A stretch of 64,000 bases of DNA from Arthrobacter antioxidans (GTDB taxonomy: Bacteria > Actinomycetota > Actinomycetes > Actinomycetales > Micrococcaceae): NCBI RefSeq assembly GCF_023100725.1, contig NZ_CP095501.1, positions 1,798,001 through 1,862,000 of the forward strand. Reading direction: 5' to 3'. The notes beneath the pieces were generated by a model. That model did no database searches and had not been told where the DNA came from. It worked only from the letters and a program-made list of their open reading frames with translations. The position numbers were made by a program, and so were the translations under genes. The first letter of the stretch is position 1, and the number at the start of each line of letters is the position of its first letter. Below, one piece after another: positions 53,348 through 62,614 of the stretch.

Positions 53348-54252
53348 GCGGGACGCCCCGCCAGGAGGTGACGTTGCCCGGCGTGCCGGCCCTGCCCGGG
53401 CTGTACCGCCAGGCCCTCGCGCTGGCCGCACGGCGGAGCATGCGCCGGGCTGCTGCCCCCGTCGACGTGCCCGCCGTACAGCACCGTGTCGACCGCGTCC
53501 GGGTGGACCTCGGTGCACTCACCCGGTTCCAGCAGGTGCTCGGGTCCGCAGCACGGGACACGGTGCCCTCCGCCTACGTCCATACGCTCGCGTTCCCGGT
53601 GGCCATGAGCGTCCTCGTGCGGCCCGACTTCCCGCTGCCCCTGCTCGGCCTGGTGCACCTCAGCAACGAGGTGCACCAGGCACGCCAGATCGACGCGTCC
53701 GAAGTGCTCGACGTCGTGGCCTGGGCGGAGCGCCTGCGCCCGCATGCGGCCGGAACGCAGGTCGACGTCGTCCTCGAGGTGCGCGTGGAAGCAGAACTCG
53801 TGTGGACAGGACGATCCGTCTACCTGGCACGCGGGGTCCGGCTCGCCGGCGCCGGATCGGGCGGACGCCTGGACGAGGAGCGGCCGCCCTTCAGCGTCCC
53901 TACCCCGACGGGCGTCTGGCGGCTCGACGCGGACGCCGGCCGACGATACGCCGCGGTCTCGGGCGACTGGAACCCCATCCACCTCAGCGCGGTGAGCGCG
54001 AGGGCCCTCGGGATGAAGACGGCGATCGCGCATGGCATGTACCTTGCCGCCCGCATGGTGGACCAGGCCGTCCCCGCGCCGTCCGGAGCCCTGCACTGGC
54101 GTATCGACTTCGCCACGCCCGTGCTCCTGCCCGGGAGCGTGACGACGTCGTTCACCCGGGCCGGCGACGACGTCGGGCACCGGATGGAGGTCGTCGGGTG
54201 GTCCGCGAAGCGCCGACGCCCCCACTTCACGGGGTGGGTGCGCGCAAAATAG
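53344..54252 (+). CDS. MaoC-like (R)-enoyl-CoA hydratase, HtdX-like
   Basis: 302 residues, double hotdog. The C-terminal hydratase motif reads YAAVSGDWNPIHLSAVSA then HGMYLAARM (catalytic Asp-x4-His pattern DWNPIH). The N-terminal half is the second hotdog without the catalytic pair. The ATG at 53344 overlaps the reductase stop. Together with the reductase and thiolase it supplies hydration/dehydration, reduction and thiolysis, matching the order fadA2, fabG4, htdX in Mycobacterium. Confidence 0.85.
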   Translation: MSGTPRQEVTLPGVPALPGLYRQALALAARRSMRRAAAPVDVPAVQHRVDRVRVDLGALTRFQQVLGSAARDTVPSAYVHTLAFPVAMSVLVRPDFPLPLLGLVHLSNEVHQARQIDASEVLDVVAWAERLRPHAAGTQVDVVLEVRVEAELVWTGRSVYLARGVRLAGAGSGGRLDEERPPFSVPTPTGVWRLDADAGRRYAAVSGDWNPIHLSAVSARALGMKTAIAHGMYLAARMVDQAVPAPSGALHWRIDFATPVLLPGSVTTSFTRAGDDVGHRMEVVGWSAKRRRPHFTGWVRAK

Positions 54253-54287
54253 TTCCATGCCGGCCGGGCCCTGTCCAGACACACGGT

Positions 54288-54350
54288 GATTTTCGAGGGC
54301 AATCCTTGGAAAATCGGTTACGCGGCTGGGCAGGCCCCGCTCAGCGGGGC
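54288..54350 (+). promoter_or_regulatory. Two small hairpins upstream of the secreted protease
   Basis: GATTTTC/GAAAATC with a 14-base loop (54288-54315) and GCCCCGC/GCGGGGC with a 3-base loop (54334-54350) lie between the MaoC stop and the protease start. The second could terminate the MaoC operon; either could be in the protease leader. Confidence 0.4.
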
Positions 54351-54404
54351 AGACTCCGACTACCAGCCCCGACGGCTGACCCACTGTATGGAAGGAGGAG
54401 TTCC

Positions 54405-55364
54405 GTGAACTCTCGAGGTCTCAAAGCAGGGCTGATCGCAGCCTCGGCCCTGATGGCATCCACGCTGATGGCGGCAGGCCCCGTCCACGCAGCACCGACG
54501 GCGCCCCCCGCCGAAGCCGCCACCGTGTCCCACGTGCAGAGCGAGGGCCAGGCGGCCCTCGACGCCTACTGGACGGCGGACAGGATGAAGAGCGCCAAGC
54601 CCGCCAACACGATCAATTCCGGATGGGCCGCCGAGGGCCGCTCGGTCATGCCGAAGGCAGGGCAGGAATCCGTGGCGAAGGCTCCCAAGGCGCCTGTCGC
54701 GGAGACGCGCGCCACTGCGCGGTCCACGGTCCCGCGCATCGGGAAGGTGTTCTTCACCCAGGGCGGACAGAACTACGTCTGCTCCGGCAACTCGGTCCAG
54801 AGCGGGAACCAGAGCGTCGTCGCCACCGCAGGGCACTGCACGTACGATCTCTACACCGGCTGGGTCACGAATTTCGTCTTCGTCCCCGCCTACAACAACG
54901 GTGCGGCGCCGTACGGGAAGTTCACCGCGCGGTCACTGCACCCCACGAGCGAGTGGGCGGCCCGCAACGACATCAGCTACGACGGCGCCTTCGCCGTCAT
55001 GAACACGCTCAACGGCAGGACGCTCGCCGCCACCGTCGGCGCGTCGAGCATCGGCTTCAACATGGCGCGTGGCCTCACCTACAGCGCCTACGGCTACCCT
55101 GAGGCCTCACCGTTCACCGGTGAGCGACTCTACAGCTGCATTGGGAAGGCCTCGGTGGACCGCATCGGCGGTACCCAGTCGCAGGGCATCCCGTGCAACA
55201 TGACCGGCGGTTCGTCCGGCGGCCCGTGGTTCGTCGGATCGGGCCCCACCGGAACGCAGAACTCGGTCAACAGCTTCGGTTACACCACCCAGAGCAACGT
55301 CATGTACGGACCGTACTTCGGCAGCTCCATCCAGTCCGCCTACGCCACGGCGGCCGGCCAGTAG
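54405..55364 (+). CDS. Secreted trypsin-like serine protease
   Basis: 319 residues. Signal peptide of about 29 residues (cleavage near VHA-A), then a propeptide-like Ala/Lys-rich region to about 105, then a chymotrypsin-fold domain with catalytic His 144 (TAGHC), Asp 193 (SYDGAF) and Ser 271 (GGSSGGPW). Cys 126, 145, 245 and 264 suggest two disulfides. GTG 54405 has a very strong GGAAGGAGGAG. It resembles V8/glutamyl endopeptidase-like proteins of actinobacteria; specificity unknown. Confidence 0.87.
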   Translation: MNSRGLKAGLIAASALMASTLMAAGPVHAAPTAPPAEAATVSHVQSEGQAALDAYWTADRMKSAKPANTINSGWAAEGRSVMPKAGQESVAKAPKAPVAETRATARSTVPRIGKVFFTQGGQNYVCSGNSVQSGNQSVVATAGHCTYDLYTGWVTNFVFVPAYNNGAAPYGKFTARSLHPTSEWAARNDISYDGAFAVMNTLNGRTLAATVGASSIGFNMARGLTYSAYGYPEASPFTGERLYSCIGKASVDRIGGTQSQGIPCNMTGGSSGGPWFVGSGPTGTQNSVNSFGYTTQSNVMYGPYFGSSIQSAYATAAGQ

Positions 55365-55391
55365 TCCCTCCGGCAGTCCAGCCGACAGGAG

Positions 55392-55429
55392 CGCACGGGC
55401 GGTTCCCCTCGCGGGGGGCCGCCCGTGCG
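55392..55429 (+). terminator. Terminator after the protease gene
   Basis: 11-bp perfect GC stem (CGCACGGGCGG and its complement) with a further CCCC/GGGG pairing inside the loop. It starts 28 bases after the protease stop. Confidence 0.75.
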
Positions 55430-55489
55430 TCGTCCGTCCGGGGTCGCGGCCTTCAGCCCCTGGTCTCCGCCACCCATAGACTGAGGCGC

Positions 55490-56770
55490 ATGACCGGCTT
55501 CGACCTCCTCACCCGCGCGGCGGAGCTCGACGCCGCAGATCCCCTCGGCCCGCACCGCTCGCTGTTCCTCGGCACGGACGACGACGCGGTGCTCTCCTAC
55601 CTCGACGGCAATTCCCTCGGCCGCCCGCTCGCCGTGACAGCGGACGGCCTGAACGCGTTCGTCCGCGACCAGTGGGGCGGGCGCCTGATCCGCGGCTGGG
55701 ACGAAGGGTGGCTCGGGCTGGCGGAACGGATCGGCGACCAGCTGGGTCGGGTGGCACTCGGGGCCGCCGCGGGCCAGTGCGTCGTGGCCGATTCCACGAG
55801 CGTGATCCTCTACAAGCTCGCACGCGCCGCGGTGGCCGCGCGCCCCGGGCGGACCGAGATCGTCATCGACCGCGACAACTTCCCGACGGACCGGTTCATC
55901 GTCGAGGGGATCGCCCGCGAGCGCGGCCTGACCCTCCGCTGGATCGACGTCGCGTACGACGGCGGCGCGACGCCCGCGGATGTCGCCGCCGCCGTCGGCC
56001 CCGAGACCGCCCTCGTGCTGCTCAGCCACGTCGCCTACCGCTCCGGGTTCATCGCCGATGTGCCCGCTGTCACGAGGATCGCCCACGACGCCGGCGCCCT
56101 CGTCCTCTGGGACCTGAGCCACTCGGTCGGCTCCGTTCCGGCGCACCTCGATGCGTGGGACGTCGACTTCGCGGCCGGCTGCAGCTACAAGTACCTCAAC
56201 GGCGGACCCGGCGCCCCTGCGTGGGCATATGCCGCGACGCGGCACCTGCCCACCCTCGACCAGCCGATCCTCGGCTGGCTGGGTAGCGCGGACCCGTTCG
56301 CCATGGGTTCCGCCTACCAGCCCGCCGCGGGCGTCCGACGGCTCGTCTCCGGCACGCCGCCGATCATCGGGATGCTTCCGATGCGCGACATGCTGGCCCT
56401 CATCGAGGAGGTCGGTATGACGGCTGTCCGGGCGAAGTCGGAGGAACTGACCGCCTTCGCCGTCGACGCCGTCGACGCCGTCCTGGCCCCGCACGGCGTG
56501 GTCCTCGCCTCCCCGCGTGCCGCGCAGGCCCGTGGCGGACACATCACCATCGACCATCCGGACTTCGCCGGGATGGTCCCGGAACTGTGGCAGGACGGCG
56601 TCATCCCCGACTACCGCAATCCGAACGGGATCCGGCTCGGTCTCTCGCCCCTGTCGACGTCGTTCCACGAGGTCGCCGTCGCCGTCGGGGCCATCGCCGC
56701 CCGTCTGGAGGGGACGGCGCGCGCGGCCGACGCCGGGCAGCTGGACTCGGCGGCGCGCGGGGCCGAGTAG
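55490..56770 (+). CDS. kynU: Kynureninase
   Basis: 426 residues, PLP-dependent. SYLDGNSLGRPL at the N-terminus, VIDRDNFPTDRFIVEG, WDLSHSVGSVP and the cofactor Lys 234 in CSYKYLNGGPG are characteristic. It cleaves kynurenine to anthranilate and alanine in tryptophan breakdown. The other kyn genes are not adjacent. The ATG follows GACTGAGGCGC. The downstream membrane protease gene starts 10 bases after its stop. Confidence 0.9.
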   Translation: MTGFDLLTRAAELDAADPLGPHRSLFLGTDDDAVLSYLDGNSLGRPLAVTADGLNAFVRDQWGGRLIRGWDEGWLGLAERIGDQLGRVALGAAAGQCVVADSTSVILYKLARAAVAARPGRTEIVIDRDNFPTDRFIVEGIARERGLTLRWIDVAYDGGATPADVAAAVGPETALVLLSHVAYRSGFIADVPAVTRIAHDAGALVLWDLSHSVGSVPAHLDAWDVDFAAGCSYKYLNGGPGAPAWAYAATRHLPTLDQPILGWLGSADPFAMGSAYQPAAGVRRLVSGTPPIIGMLPMRDMLALIEEVGMTAVRAKSEELTAFAVDAVDAVLAPHGVVLASPRAAQARGGHITIDHPDFAGMVPELWQDGVIPDYRNPNGIRLGLSPLSTSFHEVAVAVGAIAARLEGTARAADAGQLDSAARGAE

Positions 56771-56780
56771 GAGGACGGCA

Positions 56781-57524
56781 GTGGAGACCCTGCCCGGGCA
56801 GCTCTGGGAACGCATCACGGACGGCTTCCTCAGGGCGGCCCCACCCGTGGTCGGCATCGCAGGACTCGCCGTGATCGTGCTGGTGGCCGTGGTCCTCACG
56901 GTGCCCCGGCGCTCCTGGCGGATCTTCGGGCTCTTCGTCACGGTGGTCCACGAACTCGGCCACGCGGCCGCCGCGCTGCTGACCCTGCAGCGCGTCACCG
57001 GGATCACGCTCCGCCTCGACCACTCGGGCACCACCACGAGCCTCGGGCGTCGAGGCTGGCGGGCGGCGTTCACGACCTTCTGGGGCTACCCGGTACCCGC
57101 CGTCGTCGGCGCCCTGCTCCTCTGGAGCGCAGCGCACGGCTGGGCGCCTGCCGCCCTGTCGATCGGCGCGGTGGTCCTGGCGGCGGCCCTCGTGCTGATC
57201 CGCAACGGTCAGGGTGTGCTCATCCTCGGGGGCAGCGCGGCTGCATCGCTCGGCCTCGTCTGGTTCGGGGGAGCGGCGGCGGCCGGCCACGCCTGCCTGG
57301 TGCTCGGGATCGCGTTGCTGGTCGGTGCCTGCCGCGACTGGGTGAAGGTGGTCCGGGTCCACCGTCGACGGCGGGAGCTCGCCTCCTCCGACGCCCACCT
57401 GCTCCGCCTGGCGACCCGCATCCCATCGCCGGTGTGGCTCGGCATGTTCGCTCTGGTCATCGGCGCAGCGGTGGCGCTGTCCCTCACGCCGCTCGCGCTG
57501 ATGGTCGGGGGATCGTCGTCCTGA
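56781..57524 (+). CDS. M50-like integral membrane metalloprotease
   Basis: 247 residues with about six hydrophobic segments. The zinc motif HELGH (His 57, Glu 58, His 61) is in the second helix (FGLFVTVVHELGHAAAALL). The rest matches the actinobacterial M50 family of compact proteins next to metabolic genes. GTG 56781 follows GGAGGACG. It is probably co-transcribed with kynU. Substrate unknown. Confidence 0.82.
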   Translation: METLPGQLWERITDGFLRAAPPVVGIAGLAVIVLVAVVLTVPRRSWRIFGLFVTVVHELGHAAAALLTLQRVTGITLRLDHSGTTTSLGRRGWRAAFTTFWGYPVPAVVGALLLWSAAHGWAPAALSIGAVVLAAALVLIRNGQGVLILGGSAAASLGLVWFGGAAAAGHACLVLGIALLVGACRDWVKVVRVHRRRRELASSDAHLLRLATRIPSPVWLGMFALVIGAAVALSLTPLALMVGGSSS

Positions 57525-57526
57525 CC

Positions 57527-57847
57527 TCAGGCGTCGCCGCGCCGGAGGTGTCCTGAACTGTAAGGGGCTCCCTGCTGTCGGCAGAGGTCGTCGTAGAGTT
57601 CGTTGACGGCCTGCGAAATGCAGTCCCGTTCGTGGGCGGGGAGTTCGATCAGGCCGTGCAGGTACGCGGTGACCTCGTACTCGTCCACGCCTCCACCCAT
57701 GCTGAAGTAGTGCTCCCAGAGGTCGCCGATGGAGATGTTCGCACGTTCCATGGCGTCGGCGGTCAAGGTGTGCTGCTCCTTGTCGCGCTTCTCGTCCGGC
57801 TTCTTGTCGTGTTCCCGGTCGGAAGTGGTGTGGTCGTCGTCGTCCAT
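57527..57847 (-). CDS. Small acidic protein of unknown function
   Basis: 106 residues from ATG 57847 with GGAAGGAGCTGC upstream. The first 35 residues are highly charged Asp/Lys/Glu. The rest, including ISIGDLWEHYFSMGGGVDEY and an all-helical C-terminal part, looks like a folded domain. No motif recognised. Convergent with the M50 gene (2 bases between stops). Confidence 0.75.
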   Translation of the reverse strand: MDDDDHTTSDREHDKKPDEKRDKEQHTLTADAMERANISIGDLWEHYFSMGGGVDEYEVTAYLHGLIELPAHERDCISQAVNELYDDLCRQQGAPYSSGHLRRGDA

Positions 57848-58105
57848 GCAGCTCCTTCCTTTCACTTGAGGCACCGGAAGGTCCCGGTAGGTCATCCTTC
57901 CAGCATAGGCAGGGGAGGCGTCGGGAGGGAGGACTCGGCCCCGGTTGCTAACCTCCCGGGTCGGGTATACCGGCTGTCGACACCCCGATGGCGTCGGAGG
58001 AGACCACCACACCCTCGCGAGGCGCCCGCCGATTCAACATCTGGGCACAACCCGTGTTAGAGTATTCCTCGTTGCTTTCACCGGTTTCTACGGTGAAAAC
58101 CACCC

Positions 58106-58189
58106 GCGCGGGTGGCGGAATGGCAGACGCGCTAGCTTGAGGTGCTAGTCCTCTTATTGAGGGTGGGGGTTCAAGTCCCCCTCCGCGCA
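58106..58189 (+). tRNA. tRNA-Leu (anticodon GAG)
   Basis: Acceptor arms GCGCGGG and TCCGCGC pair with one G-T. The anticodon stem CTAGC/GCTAG holds loop TTGAGGT, anticodon GAG (reads CUC/CUU). A long variable arm typical of class II tRNA-Leu (CCTCTTATTGAGG) and a T arm GGGGGTTCAAGTCCCCC are present. CCA is not encoded. Confidence 0.95.
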
Positions 58190-58194
58190 CAAAG

Positions 58195-58221
58195 AAAACC
58201 CCGGTTCGCCGGGGTTTTTTT
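58195..58221 (+). terminator. Rho-independent terminator of tRNA-Leu
   Basis: AAAACCCCGG, TTCG, CCGGGGTTTT followed by more T: the only classic stem with a seven-T tract in the window, 6 bases after the tRNA. Confidence 0.95.
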
Positions 58222-58459
58222 GTGCCCTCGATCATGTGCACGACCCGGCCGCGCGGGAGCCGGAAATCGGCGGGTCGGGGGACCACGCCCCGCATGGCGA
58301 ACTGATCGATGCACCTTGAGTGTGAAGAGCCCGTACTTCGCGCCGTGGCGGCCCGACAGACCGGCCGCTGGCTCAGGCGATGGCTGGGCGGACATTGACC
58401 TCGGTCACCATTTCGGATTACCTGATGAAGAAGCAGCAATCATCACCGAGAGGATCTCA

Positions 58460-58957
58460 ATGACGAACATCGAGCGCGTTTCGGCGGCCACCCATGCACA
58501 GGGCAGCAGCGTGCCGGCCCCTCAGGCAGCCCCGGCCCACCCTGCATTCGTGAACGATCGGGCGGCCGAGTGGCTGGGTGTGGACGTTCTACGGGCCGAG
58601 TTCGGCAATGTGCTGATCCGCATGCGGTTGCGCGACGAGATGCTCAACGGCTACGGCGTGGCCCAGGGGGGTATGGTGATCGCCTTCGCCGATGTGGCGT
58701 TCGCCCTGGCCTGCAACGATCCGAACGGCGACGGGAGCACAGTCACGGTGGCGTCCGGTCTGGATGCCAACTTCCTGAATCCTGGATTCGTCGGACGGAC
58801 GCTCACCGCCCATGCCACCCTGGTCAGCCAGACCGGCAGGAGTGGACTCTTCGACATTCGAGTCACCCAGGAAACCGCCGACGGCGGGGAGGAAACCCTC
58901 GCTGAACTGCGCGGCCGCTCCCGCACCATTCCCAATCCCGCCTACCGCAACGAGTAG
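58460..58957 (+). CDS. Hotdog-fold acyl-CoA thioesterase (PaaI-like)
   Basis: 165 residues. Motif LNGYGVAQGGMVIAFADVAFALACN is the PaaI hotdog helix with its catalytic Asp/Gly region (GG-x-x-x-x-x-AD). GLDANFLNPGFVGRTLTAHA follows. PaaI hydrolyses phenylacetyl-CoA derivatives, but no paa genes are adjacent in this window. ATG 58460 follows GAGAGGATC. Confidence 0.85.
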   Translation: MTNIERVSAATHAQGSSVPAPQAAPAHPAFVNDRAAEWLGVDVLRAEFGNVLIRMRLRDEMLNGYGVAQGGMVIAFADVAFALACNDPNGDGSTVTVASGLDANFLNPGFVGRTLTAHATLVSQTGRSGLFDIRVTQETADGGEETLAELRGRSRTIPNPAYRNE

Positions 58958-59044
58958 CACGGGCGGTCCCGACACCCGGCGCTTCTGCGACCACTGCCGG
59001 GGCTTACGCACCGAGGTGGCGAGAGCGGTCAGCAGGGGCGATGT

Positions 59045-59400
59045 CGTCAAGAACCCTGGCGGGTACACGGACGGCGAGGTAGCTCGGGGGACGTCACGCG
59101 TTGCGACGCTGCCGGAACCGATGACGGAGCCCTCACCAATGGTGGTGCCCGGATCGATGGTGACGCCGCCACCCACCCGGACGTTCCCTCCCATCAGCAC
59201 GGGCCTGGCGGAGCGGGAGCCCACGGCACGCTCCCCAGCCTCGAGCGCGTGGTTCGTCGTGTAGATGGACACCTAGGCCCGAACAACACGACGTCGCCGA
59301 TGGTGGTGTCCGCTCCGTCCACGAGGACGCAGCCGACGTTCGCATCGGAGTAGGCCGTGCCACGGACACGACCTCGCGACTGAATTCCTCGGATACGGCT
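59045..59400 (-). pseudogene. Maltose/galactoside O-acetyltransferase pseudogene with frameshift
   Basis: Left-handed beta-helix acetyltransferase sequence is split between two minus-strand frames. One gives AYSDANVGCVLVDGADTTIG then DVVLFGP and ends near 59277. The adjacent frame resumes SIYTTNHALEAGERAVGSRS then VRVGGGVTIDPGTTIGEGSV and GSGSVATRDVP. A single base lost near 59275 would explain it. The N-terminal part is unrecognisable and the C-terminus runs on without its normal end. Confidence 0.75.
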
Positions 59401-59511
59401 TTGCCATGATGGCCAGCTCTTCCAGGACGACAGAATCCTCACAGGCTGGATGGAAACCGAACCATCAGCAGTCCCTAAGGGTGATGGCGTCTGGTGGGTT
59501 GCGGACGAGGT

Positions 59512-59766
59512 TCAGTGCCCGATGCGTGGGGATAGTGTCCGCGTATATCCCAGGACGGGCCCCAATTCGCCCTGGCGCAGCTCCTGCAGGGACTCCACGG
59601 GCCGACCCGTACTGGCCTCCAGCACATCGCGGCGTTCGTGGGCGGTGAGTGCACCAGCATTGTGAAGAGCCTGTTGCACCATCAGGATCTGACGCTCACG
59701 CAGCCGACTATTGGCGGAGAGGATGGACAGGGCATGCACCGGATGCAGATCGGACGTGGGAGTCAT
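59512..59766 (-). CDS. Small protein of unknown function
   Basis: 84 residues from ATG 59766. Two helical stretches, VHALSILSANSRLRERQILM and ALTAHERRDVLEASTGRPVE, have a natural amino-acid composition unlike the antisense frame. TTAGG precedes the start weakly. No family recognised. Confidence 0.45.
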   Translation of the reverse strand: MTPTSDLHPVHALSILSANSRLRERQILMVQQALHNAGALTAHERRDVLEASTGRPVESLQELRQGELGPVLGYTRTLSPRIGH

Positions 59767-60100
59767 GGACACAACCTAAACCGCTGGCATTGACGTTCGG
59801 GCGACCTGAGGTGAATACGCCGTGAAGAGGCTGCGACGACACCTGAAGACCGGCCGGCTGCCAGGCATCGGGCGCTATTGCGCGACCGCCCGATCGACAG
59901 GTCGGACGAAGGGAGGGGGGGCGGTGATGACTCCATCGAACAATTGCCCGGTGGCACAACTCCCGGGCTTCCTTGCCAGAGCTGCAGACTGGGTGGCGAC
60001 CCACAACACCGGCTTACTGGAGTCAAGAGCACGCCGCGCCTCCAGCCTCACTCCCTGCGCAAGAGTGGGGCAGAAGGCTGATCCCGTCCTTGAGAGTTGC
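59767..60100. other. 334-base gap without a supported gene
   Basis: Only motif-free frames. Contains a GGGAGGGGGGGCGG tract followed by an ATG frame (59928) that continues into antisense of the alcohol dehydrogenase; not called. Confidence 0.4.
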
Positions 60101-61156
60101 TCAGGCGTTGAGCATGACCTTGAGCGCCTTTGTTTCGGCGGCGCGGGAGAACGTGTCGTATGCCCTTTCAATGTCGTGGAGGTCGAAGGAGTGACTCACG
60201 AACTGATCAACGGGCAGTTTCCTTTGCGCGACGAGTTTGAGGAGGGTACCGGTGGTGTTGGTGTTCACCAGGCCGGTGGTGATGGTGATGTTCGAGATCC
60301 AGAGTTTATCCAGTGGCAGGTCGACTCCTTTACCGTGGACGCCTGCGTTGGCGACGTGACCGGCCGGCCTGACGATATCCAGCACCATGGCGAACGTCTC
60401 CGGGATCCCCACTGCTTCAATGGCCACGTCGACTCCGAGACCGTCGGTGAGTGCCAGAACCTGATCCTTCCAGTCGGCATCCGTTGACACGATGCTGTCC
60501 GTGGCTCCGAAGAGTTTGGCCTGCTCCACCCGGTTCCGGTCGATGTCGATCGCAATGAGCCGTGCCGGGCCGTAGAGCTGCGCGGTCGTGATCGCGGCGA
60601 GTCCGACGGGACCGGTACCGATCACTGCGACGACGTCACCTGGCTTGACGGCTCCGTACTGCACACCGATCTCGTGGCCGGTCGGCAGGATGTCGGAAAG
60701 CAGCGTTCCCTCCTGGGCGCTGACGCTGTCCGGAATCCTATAGACGGACGTCTCCGCGTAGGGGACGCGGACGAACTCGGCCTGGGTTCCGTCGATGAGG
60801 TGCCCGAGAATCCACCCGATCCCGGAGGTGCCCTCCTCGCCCAGGCAGTGAGAGAAAACGCCCTGTTTGCAGTAGTCGCAATGCCCGCAGGCGGAGATGC
60901 ACGAGATGATCACGCGATCACCGACCGCGAGGCCAGTCACCGCGGATCCGATCTCGGTGATCGTTCCGACACCCTCGTGTCCGAGGATGCGACCCTGTTC
61001 AACAGCTGGAACATCACCTTTGAGGATGTGCAGGTCAGTGCCGCAGATGGTCGTGGTTTCTATTTTCACGATGACGTCGGTGGGCTTCTGGATGGCGGGG
61101 TCTGCGACGTCTTCCCACGCCTTCTTCCCGGGACCGTGGTAAACAAGCGCTCTCAT
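60101..61156 (-). CDS. Zinc-dependent alcohol dehydrogenase
   Basis: 351 residues, medium-chain dehydrogenase. Catalytic zinc ligands Cys 38, His 60 and Glu 61 (CGTDLH and GHEGVG), structural zinc Cys 86, 89, 92 and 100, and the NAD motif VIGTGPVGLAAI. Closest in layout to class C secondary-alcohol/aldehyde dehydrogenases (GWILGHLIDGTQAEFVRVPYA). Oxidises alcohols with NAD(P). AAAGGAAACC precedes ATG 61156. Alone in its transcript. Confidence 0.9.
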   Translation of the reverse strand: MRALVYHGPGKKAWEDVADPAIQKPTDVIVKIETTTICGTDLHILKGDVPAVEQGRILGHEGVGTITEIGSAVTGLAVGDRVIISCISACGHCDYCKQGVFSHCLGEEGTSGIGWILGHLIDGTQAEFVRVPYAETSVYRIPDSVSAQEGTLLSDILPTGHEIGVQYGAVKPGDVVAVIGTGPVGLAAITTAQLYGPARLIAIDIDRNRVEQAKLFGATDSIVSTDADWKDQVLALTDGLGVDVAIEAVGIPETFAMVLDIVRPAGHVANAGVHGKGVDLPLDKLWISNITITTGLVNTNTTGTLLKLVAQRKLPVDQFVSHSFDLHDIERAYDTFSRAAETKALKVMLNA

Positions 61157-61448
61157 CGAGGTTTCCTTTGACCGGCCGAGTCGCTCTCGCGTGAAAGCTG
61201 CGTTCGGCGACGTCCCTGTCTCCAGGAGTCGGGCCAAGCGTATACCCCGACAATCGGAGCCACACCGATGGGCAGTGGTCGCTCACGAACCGCAGCGCAG
61301 CAGTCCCGAAGCCGTGGCGCGGTGGAGTATTCCCTACGAACCGACAACCCTGATGCGTGCTGCTTCAGGACGGAGGTTCCGGGACGACTGCCGTCCGTTG
61401 GCAGCCGGGATTCGGCCGCTCTCACGCACGGTGTGTGCGGTCGGGGCG

Positions 61449-61733
61449 TCAATGTGCCGACGACGGGCGCTGCCGGTTCCGCTGCTGGAGAAGCTGCCGG
61501 GGCGGCTGGAGGCGTGGTCGCAGGGCGGGCACTTCCGCCGGCGTCTCGCGCGCGACGGGATCCATTGTGGGGGCGCTTGGCGCGGTGGCTACCTGGGTGG
61601 CTGACGGTTTGGGGGTGCTCGGAGACGCCGAACCCGTCGTGGCAGCAGCCATTCGAGCCGCAGCGGGCTCATCGTCAGGGGCGCTGGCGCAGCCTGCGAG
61701 GAGGGCCGTGATCCCGGCGAGGGCTGTGTGCAA
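61449..61733 (-). CDS. Putative lipoprotein, low complexity, possibly broken
   Basis: 94 codons. Start MHTALAGITALLAGCASAPD has a lipobox (LLAGC, Cys 15). A Ser/Thr/Pro/Ala-rich linker follows, ending in an Arg/Gln-rich tail. Another minus-strand frame continues with Pro/Ala-rich sequence, so a frameshift near 61530 is possible. No domain recognised. The spacer 61157-61448 to the alcohol dehydrogenase shows nothing. Confidence 0.4.
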   Translation of the reverse strand: MHTALAGITALLAGCASAPDDEPAAARMAAATTGSASPSTPKPSATQVATAPSAPTMDPVARETPAEVPALRPRLQPPRQLLQQRNRQRPSSAH

Positions 61734-61835
61734 ACCGTGATTCGCAGTGCCCCAGGCAGTCCCTCACATCGTATTGTGACCCAACCGATACGTGTCGGAT
61801 GGGGCTCTTCGCATGCCGGACCGGAGACTTGGAGC

Positions 61836-62111
61836 ATGGCGCTTACGGGGATCGAAAAGGTACGGCCGACACAGTGGCTGAAGGACAATCGGACGGCTCT
61901 GCCGTCCTTGCTGGCGCTGGTCGCGGTGGCTGTGTTCTGGTTCGTCGGCGCCATTGGTGGCATCGGCTACCTGGCCGGCGCGAGCTCGCCCATGGCGATG
62001 CTGACGGGGCTCTACGTGGGCCTGGCCGCGGTCGCCGTGTCGATCATCATCGTGACCCTGGCCGTCACGGATCTGATGCACCGCTACGCGCGACCGCGCA
62101 CCCGCCGCTGA
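61836..62111 (+). CDS. Small two-helix membrane protein
   Basis: 91 residues with two transmembrane helices (about 22-46 and 50-78: LLALVAVAVFWFVGAIGGIG and the segment ending VSIIIVTLAVTDLM), and an Arg-rich C-terminus. GGAG lies nine bases before ATG 61836. Function unknown. Confidence 0.6.
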   Translation: MALTGIEKVRPTQWLKDNRTALPSLLALVAVAVFWFVGAIGGIGYLAGASSPMAMLTGLYVGLAAVAVSIIIVTLAVTDLMHRYARPRTRR

Positions 62112-62614
62112 CGGCCTGGCGGGACTCGAGGACGCCCGATCCCGCCGTCGTGTCGGCGGAGCCGGGCCGCAGGTGCTGGACGGCGAGACTGAGGCGTGTG
62201 TCCGCGGTCGTGACGATGTAGCGGCACACCCCCAACGAGCAGTACCCATCGCAACGACCCGCTCGTGAGAGCCCGGCGAGCATCCATCAGCGGGCGTCAG
62301 GTGGAGCGTGACCGCCGGCGGTTTGTTGGACTTCGTGAGGCTTCCCGATGGTGTCGCGGTTCGGGAGCGTGGGTGGGGTTCGGTGGCGTGTTTCGGCTCC
62401 TAGTCCCAGGTAGGTGCCGACTGCCCGCCAGTTGTCTCGTCAGACGATCCTTTGACCGGACGGAGGGCGGTGTCCGGCAGCGTCGCGCGGCGGGCCGGCG
62501 ATGTGCCTTTCGGCGGTGGATGGGGCGTTTTCACAGCGCTGTTTGGCGTTGATGCAAGACCGCGAGGGATCGGGACTGCGGTGCAGAGGACCGCGCGACG
62601 GTCAGTGAGCGTGG
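62112..62614. other. 503-base gap without a supported gene
   Basis: No frame with a motif. A minus-strand frame (62065-62283) has a Cys-rich start (CDGYCSLGVC) but no ribosome site and loses normal composition; not called. Confidence 0.4.

Noticed and set aside
59822..60487. 221-codon plus-strand frame
   Set aside because: Most of it is antisense to the zinc alcohol dehydrogenase; the first part has no recognisable domain.
62065..62283. Minus-strand frame with a Cys-rich start (CDGYCSLGVC)
   Set aside because: No ribosome site, overlaps the end of a better-supported gene, and its composition soon looks non-coding.
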